From: Caulobacter sp. NIBR2454
Lineage (GTDB): Bacteria > Pseudomonadota > Alphaproteobacteria > Caulobacterales > Caulobacteraceae
Length of the DNA stretch: 64,000 nucleotides
Direction of reading: 5' to 3'
NCBI RefSeq assembly: GCF_027474405.1
Contig: NZ_CP114871.1
Location: 2,179,001 to 2,243,000 of the forward strand
The notes beneath the pieces are model-generated. The model was not told the DNA's origin. It did no database searches and saw only the letters and a program-made list of their open reading frames with translations. Shown here piece by piece: positions 48,432-59,344 of the stretch. How positions within the stretch are numbered: position 1 is the stretch's first letter; each line of letters begins with the position of its first letter. A program made the translations under genes and the position numbers.

Positions 48432-50075
48432 ATGACTGAATTTTCCGACCTGGGGCTGAGCCCCACGACCCTGCAAGCGGTCGCCGACACCGGCTATACC
48501 ACCGCGACCCCCATTCAAGCCCAGGCGATCCCCATCGCCCTCGCCGGCGGCGACATCCTCGGCATCGCCCAGACGGGCACCGGCAAGACCGCCGCCTTCA
48601 CACTTCCCCTGATCGATCGGCTGTCGGCCGGCCGGGCCAAGGCCCGCATGCCGCGCGCCCTGGTCATCGCCCCGACCCGCGAACTGGCCGATCAGGTGGC
48701 CGCCAGCTTCGAAAAGTACGCCAAGGGCACCAAGCTGTCCTGGGCCCTGCTGATCGGCGGCGTCTCCTTCGGCGACCAGGAAAAGAAGCTGGACCGCGGC
48801 GTCGACGTGCTGATCGCCACCCCCGGCCGCCTGCTCGACCATTTCGAACGCGGCAAGCTGCTGATGACCGGCGTGCAGATCATGGTCGTCGACGAAGCCG
48901 ACCGCATGCTGGACATGGGCTTCATCCCGGACATCGAGCGCATCTTCAAGATGACGCCGCCCAAGAAGCAGACCCTGTTCTTTTCGGCGACCATGCCGCC
49001 GGAAATCACCCGCCTGACCAAGCAGTTCCTCAATGATCCGACCCGGATCGAGGTGACCCGCCCGGCCAGCACCAACGAGAACATCGCCCAGTTCATCGCC
49101 CGCATCCCGCTGTCGGACTCCAAGGCCAAGCGCATGGCGCTGCGGGAGTTGATCCAGCGTTCCGAGGTGAAGAACGGCATCGTGTTCTGCAACCGCAAGA
49201 CCGAAGTCGATATCGTCGCCAAGTCGCTGAAGGTTCACGGCCTCGACGCCGCGCCGATCCACGGCGATCTGGACCAGTCGCAGCGCATGAAGACTCTGGC
49301 CGACTTCCGCGCCGGCAATCTGAAGCTGCTGGTGGCGTCCGACGTCGCCGCGCGCGGCCTGGACATCCCCGAGGTCAGCCACGTCTTCAATTACGACGTG
49401 CCGCACCACGCCGACGACTATGTCCACCGCATCGGCCGTACGGGCCGCGCCGGCCGCACCGGCGAAGCGTTCATGATCGTCACCCCGGCCGACGACAAGG
49501 GCCTGGACAAGGTTCTCAAGCTGATCGGCAAGACCCCGGCCGAAGCTGTGATCGACCTGGATTGGTCAGAAGCCAAGGACGAGCGCCGCACGACCGAAAA
49601 GTCGGGCCGTGGCCGTGAACGTGGCGGGCGCGAGCGTGGCGGCTCCGACCGCAGCCGTGGCCGCAGCCGGTCGGCCGAGCCGCAAGCAGCCACCACGCCG
49701 GTGGAAGTCGTAGCCGCGACCGAAGTCGTCGAGACTGTCGCTGAAGCCGCACCCAAGCCCCGCCGCGAGCGCAGCCGCAATCGTCCTGAGCGCGTCGCCG
49801 CGCCGGAACAGGTCGAGGCCGCTGAACGTCCTGAGCGCAGCGAGCGCCCAGAGCGCAGTGAGCGCTCGGAACGTCGTCCCCGCGCCGAGAACCAACGCGA
49901 AGCCCGCCCCCAGGCCGATCCGGAAGGTCTGCGTTCCAGCCGTGGCGGCGTCAAAGCGCCCCGCGCGCCCCGGGATGACGACGACCGTCGCGTGGTCGGC
50001 TTTGGCAACGACGTGCCAGCATTCCTGATGCGCGCCCCGCCGCGCGTGACGGTGGACGCCGACGCCGAAGACTAG
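48432..50075 (+). CDS. DEAD-box RNA helicase
   Basis: 547 aa. Helicase motifs in order: Q motif (TPIQAQAIPIA), AQTGTGKT (motif I), PTRELADQ (Ia), VDEADRMLDMGF (II, DEAD), FSATMP (III), VASDVAARGLDIP (V), [13 protein letters not shown] (VI). The last ~170 residues form a disordered basic tail: RGRERGGRERGGSDRSRGRSRS, an Ala/Val stretch, then repeated PERSERPERSER units. Such tails bind RNA and can drive condensates. RhlE-like by overall layout. Likely ribosome assembly or mRNA turnover. It ends 3 bases from the convergent enoyl-CoA hydratase. Confidence 0.93.
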   Translation: MTEFSDLGLSPTTLQAVADTGYTTATPIQAQAIPIALAGGDILGIAQTGTGKTAAFTLPLIDRLSAGRAKARMPRALVIAPTRELADQVAASFEKYAKGTKLSWALLIGGVSFGDQEKKLDRGVDVLIATPGRLLDHFERGKLLMTGVQIMVVDEADRMLDMGFIPDIERIFKMTPPKKQTLFFSATMPPEITRLTKQFLNDPTRIEVTRPASTNENIAQFIARIPLSDSKAKRMALRELIQRSEVKNGIVFCNRKTEVDIVAKSLKVHGLDAAPIHGDLDQSQRMKTLADFRAGNLKLLVASDVAARGLDIPEVSHVFNYDVPHHADDYVHRIGRTGRAGRTGEAFMIVTPADDKGLDKVLKLIGKTPAEAVIDLDWSEAKDERRTTEKSGRGRERGGRERGGSDRSRGRSRSAEPQAATTPVEVVAATEVVETVAEAAPKPRRERSRNRPERVAAPEQVEAAERPERSERPERSERSERRPRAENQREARPQADPEGLRSSRGGVKAPRAPRDDDDRRVVGFGNDVPAFLMRAPPRVTVDADAED

Positions 50076-50078
50076 GCC

Positions 50079-50876
50079 CTAGCGCCCTTTGAATACGGCG
50101 AGCCGCTTCGACAGGAACGCGGCCACGCCCTCCAGAAAGTCGTCGGTCTTGCCGGCGGCTTTTTGCGTTTTGCGCTCGGCTTCGAGCTGTCCGGCCCAGT
50201 CGGCGTCCAGACTGTCCCACATCAGCTGACGGATATAACCCAGGGCGGCGGGTCCATTGGCCAGCTCCTTGGCGATAGCCATGGCTGTCGGCAACAGGTC
50301 CGCGTCCGGGACGCAGCGGTTGATCAGGCCCCATTCCAGGGCCGTGGGCGCGTGAATCTTCTCGCCCAGCAGGGCCATCTCCATGGCTCGCGCCTTGCCG
50401 ATCAGGCGCGGCAGCAGATAGGTCGAGCCCCCGTCGGGAACCAGGCCGATGCGACGGAAAGCCTGCAGGAAATAGGCGCTCTGAGCCGCCACCACGATGT
50501 CGCCAAGCAAGGCGAAGGAGCAGCCGATCCCCGCCGCCGCGCCATTCACCGCCGTGACGATGGGGATGGGCAGGTCGCGCATCTGGGTGACCAGGGGATT
50601 GTAGACCTTCTCAAGCGAGGCCCCGACGTCCGGCTTGCCGTCATCGTCGATAGGACGGCCGGCGGTCCCACCGCCGGAAAGATTGGCGCCAGAGCAGAAA
50701 CCCCGCCCCTCGCCTGTCAGCAATATGGCCCGAGCCGAGCCGGCGGCCCGGTCAAGCGCGGCCGACAGTTGCTGGGCCATCTCCATACTGGCGGCGTTGA
50801 GCGTCGCGGGATCGGACAAGGTGATCACCGCCACCGTGTCCACGATCTCGAACTTGACCTTGGTGTGCTCGGCCAT
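50079..50876 (-). CDS. Enoyl-CoA hydratase/isomerase family protein
   Basis: 265 aa crotonase fold. Oxyanion-hole segments GRGFCSGANL and NGAAAGIGCSFALLGDIV are present, and the active-site block reads FRRIGLVPDGGSTYLLPRLIG, with Asp where hydratases have the second Glu. The pattern is closest to PaaG-type isomerases or other 2-cyclohexenyl/short enoyl-CoA hydratases. The acyl substrate is unknown. Start 50876 follows AGGGAGGACG on the minus strand. Confidence 0.85.
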   Translation of the reverse strand: MAEHTKVKFEIVDTVAVITLSDPATLNAASMEMAQQLSAALDRAAGSARAILLTGEGRGFCSGANLSGGGTAGRPIDDDGKPDVGASLEKVYNPLVTQMRDLPIPIVTAVNGAAAGIGCSFALLGDIVVAAQSAYFLQAFRRIGLVPDGGSTYLLPRLIGKARAMEMALLGEKIHAPTALEWGLINRCVPDADLLPTAMAIAKELANGPAALGYIRQLMWDSLDADWAGQLEAERKTQKAAGKTDDFLEGVAAFLSKRLAVFKGR

Positions 50877-50938
50877 GGTCGTCCTCCCTATTTTGAGAGA
50901 ACGTTAGGAAGCGGCCCTAAGGTAACGCCAGCGGAAAA

Positions 50939-51994
50939 TCAGGCCGCGACGGACAGGGTCTCGGCGTTGGTCACGCGATTGCGGCCGGCGCGCTTGGAGG
51001 CGTAGAGGCCGGCGTCGGCCCGCTCCATCAGGCCATGACCCGCCTCTTCCCGGCGCAGTTCGGCCAGGCCGGCGGAAATAGTGATGGTGCCCAGATCCTC
51101 ATTGGTCGAGCGGCGCTTCAGCATCCGCGAGGACACTTCCAGGCGGATTTCCTCGAGCGTCGCGGTGACCGTCGCCGCATCCTCGCCCGGGAAGATCATG
51201 GCGAACTCCTCGCCGCCGTAGCGGGCCGCGAAACGGGGCGGGGCCCCGACGCGTCCGATGACGCTGGCGACGTAACGCAACACCTGATCGCCGGTCTGGT
51301 GGCCCCAGGTGTCGTTGAAGCCCTTGAAGTGGTCGATGTCCAGCAGGGCCAGGGTCAGGATCGTGCCCCCTTCGCGGGACTCCGAGCAGGCCCGCTCAAG
51401 CTCTTCGTCGAAGGCCTTACGGTTGGCCAGATTGGTCAGGCCGTCGGTCGTGGCGTCGCGGCGCACCTGCTCCAGGTGCTCCTTCAGGCGCTCGACCTCG
51501 GCGGTGGATTCGGTCAGGCGCTGCTCAAGCGCTTCGGTTTCGCTCTGGGCGCGACGGGTGGCGCTGGAAAGCTGATCGACCAGCAGGCGCAGGGTCGCGC
51601 CATCGGTCTTGTCGTCCAGGTGCTTGCTGGCCCCGCTCAGGGTCTCGCCAAACGCGGCGGTGGAGCGGCGCGCTTGCTTGATGGCCTTGGAAACCAGCTC
51701 CAGCTCCTTGCCGAGCAGGTCGCCGGCGTCCCGGATCTGTTCGTTCAGGCGGGCCTTGGCCAGATACTTGGAAGCCAGAGCCTCGATCACGGCCTCGGTG
51801 ATCACTTCCCCGGAATTCAGCAGCGCGCCCAGTTCCCGCGCCAGCTCGCCATCAGGATCGGCGACGTAGTTCACCCAGATTTCGTAGTTGAGGGGCGTCG
51901 GCCAGATCTGGTGGGTCTCCATCAGATCCAGGGCGCGGCGGGCCAGCTTTATCGCGTCCGGGCCGCGCAGTTTGGCTTCAACCTCAGCCGACAT
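50939..51994 (-). CDS. Diguanylate cyclase (GGDEF domain)
   Basis: 351 aa from the ATG at 51994, with GAGGGA upstream; the longer frame begins with TTG (52066) or an internal ATG (52048) lacking a ribosome binding site. About 170 residues of helical sensor/coiled coil (ATRRAQSETEALEQRLTESTAEVERLKEHL) precede the cyclase, which has RYGGEEFAMIF (active GGEEF site), DIDHFKGFNDTWGH and LTNLANRKAFDEEL. No inhibitory-site RxxD is evident just before GGEEF (PPRFAARYGGEEF), so product inhibition may be weak. It should make c-di-GMP in the cytosol. No membrane segment. Confidence 0.88.
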   Translation of the reverse strand: MSAEVEAKLRGPDAIKLARRALDLMETHQIWPTPLNYEIWVNYVADPDGELARELGALLNSGEVITEAVIEALASKYLAKARLNEQIRDAGDLLGKELELVSKAIKQARRSTAAFGETLSGASKHLDDKTDGATLRLLVDQLSSATRRAQSETEALEQRLTESTAEVERLKEHLEQVRRDATTDGLTNLANRKAFDEELERACSESREGGTILTLALLDIDHFKGFNDTWGHQTGDQVLRYVASVIGRVGAPPRFAARYGGEEFAMIFPGEDAATVTATLEEIRLEVSSRMLKRRSTNEDLGTITISAGLAELRREEAGHGLMERADAGLYASKRAGRNRVTNAETLSVAA

Positions 51995-52130
51995 ATCTCG
52001 ATATTCCCTCAGCGCCCTCGTACCAACCCGTACAGGTGCGACTTGCATCTTAGTCGCAGAGGACAAACGACCAGTTAAAGCGCGGCGTCGGGAGGTTCAT
52101 CGAACAGCGAACTTCCAGACGCCAGAAAGC

Positions 52131-52526
52131 CTAGCTAGCAAGGTAGGGCTTGTAGCTCTTCTCTTCGACGATGTCGGAGCCGGCCGCAGCGTTGATCGAC
52201 CGCTTGATCGCGGCGCGGCGGTCGTTCTCCACATAGACGGATCGAGCCAGGGCGATGAAGTCCGGACCAAAATCCCGCCGCCGCTCGCAATCCCGCTTGC
52301 CGTCCTCAATATCCCACAAAGCGGCATTCACGGCTTGTAGCTGGGCGGTCAGGTCCGCCATCTCGGCCGTATCGACCAGAGCCTCGGCGGCGATCGCCTC
52401 CAACAGGGCCAACTCCTTTCGGACATTGGCTTCCTTGGCCACGTCGCCGATCCGCTCAGCCTTGACCCGCAGGATGGTGATCTTGTCCACCAGCTCGCCT
52501 GCGGAGATCGGGGCCATGATGGGCAT
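52131..52526 (-). CDS. DUF6165 family protein
   Basis: 131 aa. The motif PISAGELVDKITILRVKAERI at the N-terminus and the helical rest (NAALWDIEDGKRDCERRRDFG, YVENDRRAAIKRSIN) match DUF6165, a small soluble family often found beside glycosyltransferase genes in surface polysaccharide loci. The function is not known. The start abuts the stop of the glycosyltransferase gene (shared base 52526), so it is the last gene of the minus-strand run. A Met three codons later is an alternative start. Confidence 0.72.
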   Translation of the reverse strand: MPIMAPISAGELVDKITILRVKAERIGDVAKEANVRKELALLEAIAAEALVDTAEMADLTAQLQAVNAALWDIEDGKRDCERRRDFGPDFIALARSVYVENDRRAAIKRSINAAAGSDIVEEKSYKPYLAS

Positions 52527-53500
52527 CAGCTGCGTTGCTCCAGAAGCCGGTTCAGGGCGGCCGCCGCGACCTCGAGCGGCAGGGCGGCCATGTCCTGCCC
52601 GTAGTCCTCGGCGATCAGAACTTCAAGCGCGCGCGCCGCGGGACGGAACTTCACGGCCTTGCGCCGATCCTTCTGCAGGCTGAGCAGCGGCGCGCCGCCG
52701 GCCGCCAGCATGTGGCCCGGCCCGGCGTCGTTGGCCACGGCGGCGGACAGACGTGAGGCGAGCGCGATGACCAGCAGCGGCCCCTTCACATGGGTCAGCA
52801 CGTCCTTGCGGTCGGCCTCCGGGAACAGGGCGTCGGGCACGGCCAGACGCGCGGCCTTGGCTTCGGTCGCCTCGTCCGGCCCGAAGAAGAATACGGGCGT
52901 TCGGCCCGCCTGCTGGGTCTGGATGGCGAGGGACAGATAGCGCTCCAGCGGCCAGCGCTTCTCCTGCCCGCCCGCGCCGGGCGCGAAGCCCACATAGTCT
53001 GGACCGAAGGGCAGCAGGATCTGGGCGGCGGCCAAGGCGTCGGGATTTGTCAGAACCAGCGGGCGCGGCGTCCCCTGCCCGTCGGTGGCGCGGGCCAGCA
53101 GGACGGCAAGGCGCTCGGTCACGGCCTCGGGCCAGCCCTTCGACGGCTTACCCACATAGCGACGCCCCGCGCGCCGGGCCACGAGGCTGCGGCGCAGGTT
53201 CTCCTGGGTGTCGATGACCAGATCGAACCTACGGCCGCCGAATGGCTTCACCCAGGGCAGGATATCGCCCGCCGCTTCGCCGGTCGGCCCCTGGGTCAGG
53301 ATTTCGTCGATATAGCCGGCCACAACCGCCTTCAGCGGCCCGGCATAGACCGTCTCGCCCTTGGCGGCGGCCCAGGTGATGCGGGCGTCGGGATAGGACG
53401 CGCGCAGGCCCGCGATAAAAGGCAGCTTGATCAGCCCGTCGCCGATCACCTCGCCCATGGAATAGACGAGGATGGATTTCACGCGCGCGGCCCAGGCCAT
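52526..53500 (-). CDS. Glycosyltransferase family 9 (heptosyltransferase-like)
   Basis: 324 aa GT-B fold. ILVYSMGEVIGDGLIKLPFIAGLRASYP is the N-terminal acceptor-side block, FDLVIDTQENLRRSLVARR the mid block, and VGFAPGAGGQEKRWPLERY the nucleotide-sugar binding block, followed by VANDAGPGHMLAAGGAP. Family members add heptose or similar sugars to lipopolysaccharide core. The nominal ATG (53500) overlaps the GFA gene by 22 bases; a GTG at 53482 would give a 4-base GTGA overlap and also fits. Followed directly by a DUF6165 gene. Confidence 0.88.
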   Translation of the reverse strand: MAWAARVKSILVYSMGEVIGDGLIKLPFIAGLRASYPDARITWAAAKGETVYAGPLKAVVAGYIDEILTQGPTGEAAGDILPWVKPFGGRRFDLVIDTQENLRRSLVARRAGRRYVGKPSKGWPEAVTERLAVLLARATDGQGTPRPLVLTNPDALAAAQILLPFGPDYVGFAPGAGGQEKRWPLERYLSLAIQTQQAGRTPVFFFGPDEATEAKAARLAVPDALFPEADRKDVLTHVKGPLLVIALASRLSAAVANDAGPGHMLAAGGAPLLSLQKDRRKAVKFRPAARALEVLIAEDYGQDMAALPLEVAAAALNRLLEQRS

Positions 53501-53874
53501 TCGGGGCGGGCGTCTGGAGCCTCGACTGTCATACCTTCACCCTCGGCGGTGCGAACCGGCAAGGCGGTGTGATCGAAGTCGTCCAGGCAGAAGATGTTTA
53601 TCCCGTAGTGGTCCGGCGCCGAACGTTTGCGATGGAAGGTGTAGATGCCGCAGACCGAGCAGAAGCGGTGCTGCGCCCGGCGGGTATTCCATTGATACAG
53701 GGACAGCTTGTCCTCGCCCTCCAGGATGGTCAGAGCGCTTTCATGCACCTTGGTCATCAGGGCGTTCTTCTTGACGCAGATCGAGCAATCGCAAGTGGTT
53801 AACTCGTCCGGCTCGGCGTCCACGCGGAACTTCACGGCCCCGCAATGGCAGGAGCCGAAGTACGGCGCGCTCAT
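53479..53874 (-). CDS. GFA (glutathione-dependent formaldehyde-activating)/CENP-V family protein
   Basis: 131 aa. The zinc-binding Cys set is visible: GSCHCGAVKF, TTCDCSICVK and FCSVCGIYTFHRK. The fold is the Mss4-like GFA/CENP-V family, in which one member was proposed to speed S-hydroxymethylglutathione formation; most members have no known function. The ATG overlaps the sufA stop by 4 bases, which places it at the end of the Fe-S operon, possibly by chance. It overlaps the glycosyltransferase gene at the other end. Confidence 0.85.
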   Translation of the reverse strand: MSAPYFGSCHCGAVKFRVDAEPDELTTCDCSICVKKNALMTKVHESALTILEGEDKLSLYQWNTRRAQHRFCSVCGIYTFHRKRSAPDHYGINIFCLDDFDHTALPVRTAEGEGMTVEAPDARPEWPGPRA

Positions 53875-54260
53875 GCCCGCTCTTCGACCGACTGCGGAAT
53901 GATGGTGACGCTCTCGCCGCAGCCGCAGGCGTCCGTCTCGTTCGGGTTATGGAACACGAACTTGGACGACAGCTTGGTGGTCTCGTAATCAATCTCGGTG
54001 CCCACCAGGAACAGCACGGCCTTGGGGTCGATCAGGATGGTGACGCCCTTGTCCTCGACCACCTCGTCCAAAGGGGCGCGGTCCTCGGCATATTCGAAGA
54101 TGTATTCCTGGCCGGCGCAGCCGCCGTTCTTCACGCCGACCCGCAGGCCCGCATAAGGCTTCTCGGCCTTGGCCATGATCTCCTGGACGCGCGCGGCGGC
54201 GCGGTCGCTGAGGGTGACGACCTTGGGACGGGGACGGCGGGGGCGTGCTGCGACTTCCAT
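53871..54260 (-). CDS. sufA: A-type Fe-S carrier protein SufA/IscA
   Basis: 129 aa of the HesB/IscA family. The three cluster-ligand Cys are in VKNGGCAGQEYIF and TDACGCGES; VLFLVGTEIDYE is the fold core. The N-terminus has a basic Pro/Arg extension (RPRRPRPKV). It receives a cluster from the SufBCD scaffold and passes it to apo-proteins. Part of the suf run; starts 5 bases after the sufT stop. Confidence 0.92.
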   Translation of the reverse strand: MEVAARPRRPRPKVVTLSDRAAARVQEIMAKAEKPYAGLRVGVKNGGCAGQEYIFEYAEDRAPLDEVVEDKGVTILIDPKAVLFLVGTEIDYETTKLSSKFVFHNPNETDACGCGESVTIIPQSVEERA

Positions 54261-54264
54261 GGCC

Positions 54265-54615
54265 TTAGAACATGTTCAGCTGGAGTTTGGCTTCATCCGA
54301 CATGCGCGATTGATCCCACGGCGGTTCGAAGACCAGATCCACATGGCACGACTTCAGGTCCGGAATCTCCATGACCGCGTCATGCACCCAGCCCGGCATC
54401 TCGCCGGCCACCGGGCAGCCGGGAGCGGTCAGGGTCATCTCGATCTTCACGTCCTTATCGTCCGAGACATCGACCTTGTAGATCAGGCCGAGCTCGTAGA
54501 TGTCGACCGGGATTTCCGGGTCGAAGACGGTCTTCAGCTTCTCGATCAGCTGGTCGGTCAGCCGGTCGAGTTCAGCCTGGGGCAGAGCGGTGGTGGTCGG
54601 GGTGGCGTCGTCCAT
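54265..54615 (-). CDS. sufT: SUF system Fe-S assembly protein SufT (DUF59/MIP18)
   Basis: 116 aa. The DUF59 core is DQLIEKLKTVFDPEIPVDIYELGLIY, with the conserved Cys in TLTAPGCPVAGEMPGWV. SufT/YitW proteins help mature Fe-S targets, probably in cluster transfer. It lies 15 bases after sufS within the operon, before sufA, the order usual for Alphaproteobacteria. Confidence 0.9.
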   Translation of the reverse strand: MDDATPTTTALPQAELDRLTDQLIEKLKTVFDPEIPVDIYELGLIYKVDVSDDKDVKIEMTLTAPGCPVAGEMPGWVHDAVMEIPDLKSCHVDLVFEPPWDQSRMSDEAKLQLNMF

Positions 54616-54630
54616 GGGTGCTCTTGGCGT

Positions 54631-55848
54631 CTAACTGAAGAAACTGCGGGCCTTGACCAGCGCGTCGGCGAAAGCGTCGGCGTCGGCCTTGGTGTTATAT
54701 AGGGCGAAGGATGCGCGAGCGCTCGATGTGACCCCGAACCGGGCCATCAACGGCTCTGCGCAATGGGTCCCGGCGCGCACGGCGACGCCGTAGCGATCCA
54801 GCACCTGAGCGATGTCGTGGGCGTGGGCGCCCTCGACAGTGAAGGCCAGAATCGCGCCCTTGTCTGGCGCGTCGCCGATGATCCGCAGCCAGTTATGGCC
54901 AGACAGCCGCTCGACCGCGTGGTCGTAGAGGCTGCGTTCATAGGCGGCGATCTCGGCCCGGTCGAACTGGCTCATCCATTCGACAGCCGCGCCGAAGCCG
55001 ATGGCCTCGATGATCGGCGGGGTGCCGGCCTCGAACCGATGTGGCGGCTCGGCATAGGTGATCTTGTCCATCGACACGATGCCGATCATCTCGCCGCCGC
55101 CTTGATAGGGCCGCAGCCCCGCCAGCGCCTCGGTGCGTCCGTGAAGGGCGCCGATGCCGGTGGGGCCATAAAGCTTGTGGGCCGAGAAGGCGTAGAAGTC
55201 AGCGCCGATCGCCTGAACGTCCACCGGCAGGTGAACCACGCCCTGACAGCCGTCGACGACGGTGACGGCGCCGGCCTCACGCGCCAGGCGGACGATCTCC
55301 TCGACCGGATTGATCACGCCGGTGACGTTGGACATGTGGCCGACGGCGACGACCTTGGTCCGTGCGTTCAGCAGACCCTTGAAGGCGTCCATATCCAGCG
55401 TGCCATCGTCCAGCACCGGTATCCAGCGCAGGACGGCGCCTTGCCGCTCGCGCAGGAAGTGCCACGGCACGATGTTGGCGTGGTGTTCGGCCTGCGAGAT
55501 GATGATCTCGTCGCCGGGCTGGATCGTCGCGCCAAGGCCCGAAGCCACAAGGTTGATCGCCTCGGTCCCGCCCTTGGTGAAGACGATGTTGTCCACGCTC
55601 TCGGCGTTGATGAAGCGCGCGACGCTGGCCCGCGCCGCCTCGTAGGCGTCGGTCGTCTCGTTGGCCAGGGTGTGCAGGCCGCGGTGAACGTTGGCGTAGG
55701 AATGCTCCATCGCCCGGGTCATCGCGTCGATCACCGCCCGCGGCTTCTGGGCGCTGGCGGCGCTGTCCAGATAGACCAGCGGCTTGCCGTTGACCTGCCG
55801 CGACAGGATCGGGAATTCAGAGCGGACAGCTTCGGCGTCGAATGCCAT
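54631..55848 (-). CDS. sufS: Cysteine desulfurase, SufS type
   Basis: 405 aa from the ATG at 55848, which overlaps the sufD stop by one base; the frame open to 55878 lies within sufD. Class II desulfurase signatures: YLDSAASAQKP, HRGLHTLANETTDAYE, QAEHHANIVPWH, PLP lysine in FSAHKLYGPTGIG, and the sulfur-accepting Cys in RAGTHCAEPLM. It takes sulfur from cysteine for SufBCD. No sufE is seen in the window. It is the second desulfurase of the operon. Confidence 0.95.
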   Translation of the reverse strand: MAFDAEAVRSEFPILSRQVNGKPLVYLDSAASAQKPRAVIDAMTRAMEHSYANVHRGLHTLANETTDAYEAARASVARFINAESVDNIVFTKGGTEAINLVASGLGATIQPGDEIIISQAEHHANIVPWHFLRERQGAVLRWIPVLDDGTLDMDAFKGLLNARTKVVAVGHMSNVTGVINPVEEIVRLAREAGAVTVVDGCQGVVHLPVDVQAIGADFYAFSAHKLYGPTGIGALHGRTEALAGLRPYQGGGEMIGIVSMDKITYAEPPHRFEAGTPPIIEAIGFGAAVEWMSQFDRAEIAAYERSLYDHAVERLSGHNWLRIIGDAPDKGAILAFTVEGAHAHDIAQVLDRYGVAVRAGTHCAEPLMARFGVTSSARASFALYNTKADADAFADALVKARSFFS

Positions 55849-56878
55849 CAGACCGCGCCCAGATGTGTGGCGACCCACCGACGGGCCACGTCGCGGGCCT
55901 CGTCATTGGTGATGCGGTCCACGACCTCGCCCACAAAGGCCTCGGCCAGCATGGCGCGGGCCACGGCGTCCGGAATGCCCCGCTGGCGAGCGTAGAACAG
56001 GGCGTCCTCGTCCAACGCGCCGACCGTGTTGCCGTGGGCGCAGGAGACGTCGTCTGCGTAGATCAGCAGTTCCGGCTTGGCGTCGATCTCGGCCTTGTCG
56101 GACAGGATCAGGGCATGGTGACCCATGCGGGCGTCGGTCTTGTCGGCCCCGCGCTCGACCACGATGCGGCCCTGGAACACGCCGCGCGCCTGATCGCGGA
56201 CGATGCCCTTGGTGAGCTGACTGGTCTCACCGCCGACACCCTCATGAGCGACAGCGGTGGTCAGGTCGGCGTGACGTTGGCCGTCCAGCAGATAGCCGCC
56301 GTCCATGCGGACCGACGCGCCTGCGCCGGGATGGGCGATGCGGGTCTCCAGCCGCTGGCGGCGCGCGCCTGTGGTCAGGGTCGTCTGCTCGAAGCGCGAA
56401 CCTTCGGCCAGGGCGACGGTGGCGGTGCTGACCGCTACGGCGTCGGCTGCGTCGGCGGCGAGCACGATACGCTCCAGCCTGGCGTTCGCCTCGACCGTCA
56501 GGTGGAGGCGGGTCTCCGTCAGATAGCCCTCGCCGAAGCCTTCGTAGGTCTCCAGCAGGGTCAGGTCGCCGCCCTCCCCGACCCAGATGCTCAGGTCGGC
56601 GCCGTGGGCTGTTTGGCTGGTGTCGGCGATCACGCGCAGACGCACGGTGCGCTGCTCGCCCGCCGGAACGATCAGCGACTTCACGTCGCCGCGCACCACG
56701 CCGTTGACCAGCAGGATGTCGCCCTCGCCGAACGCGCCGGGCTCGAACACCCGGTCGCTCGCCGGCGACATCGGCGGCATGGCGCGGATCAGACCGCGTA
56801 GGTCGGTCCAGCGCCAGTCCTCGTCCCGCCGCGACGGCAGCAAGGCGACATCGCCGGCCGCTATAGCTTGGGAGACGG

Positions 56879-56882
<4 letters not shown>
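55848..56882 (-). CDS. sufD: Fe-S cluster assembly protein SufD
   Basis: 344 aa. The right-handed beta-helix core and the C-terminal HGNTVGALDEDALFYARQRGIP block (with the conserved His) are typical of SufD. With SufB and SufC it forms the scaffold on which clusters are built. The start overlaps the sufC stop by 4 bases (56879-56882). The N-terminal half is divergent, as is usual in the family. Confidence 0.93.
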
Positions 56883-57625
<743 letters not shown>

Positions 57626-57632
57626 ATTAATT

Positions 57633-57874
57633 CTAGCCGTTACTGAGGCGATGTTGTTTCAATTTGGAAGCGGCTGATTGAAGAGCGTGTTCAATTTCGA
57701 CAGCTTGATTTCCGAAGCTGTGAAGAAGCCCGACTGCAAATCCAAATATCGCAAGCTCAACAATCTTCTCTCGGACGACGTCACTGTCCGCCAATCCTTC
57801 AAGCGTCTCACCGACAGAATAGGTCAGTCGAGTTACGCGTGCTTCAAGCGAGTCATCGTCGTCAGGGTCAATGC

Positions 57875-57878
<4 letters not shown>
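57633..57878 (-). CDS. Hypothetical protein inserted between sufB and sufC
   Basis: 81 aa; family not recognised. The ATG overlaps the sufB stop (ATGA, 57875-57878) and the stop lies 7 bases before sufC, so it is embedded in the operon. The sequence starts with an acidic [10 protein letters not shown] stretch, then helices with a hydrophobic [13 protein letters not shown] segment that is too short and polar-flanked to be a sure membrane span. Codon use is clearly more AT-rich than in its neighbours (many AAT, TTG and CAA-type codons), which may mean recent acquisition or a weakly expressed gene. A Suf accessory role is only inferred from position. Confidence 0.65.
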
Positions 57879-59343
<1,465 letters not shown>

Positions 59344-59344
<1 letters not shown>

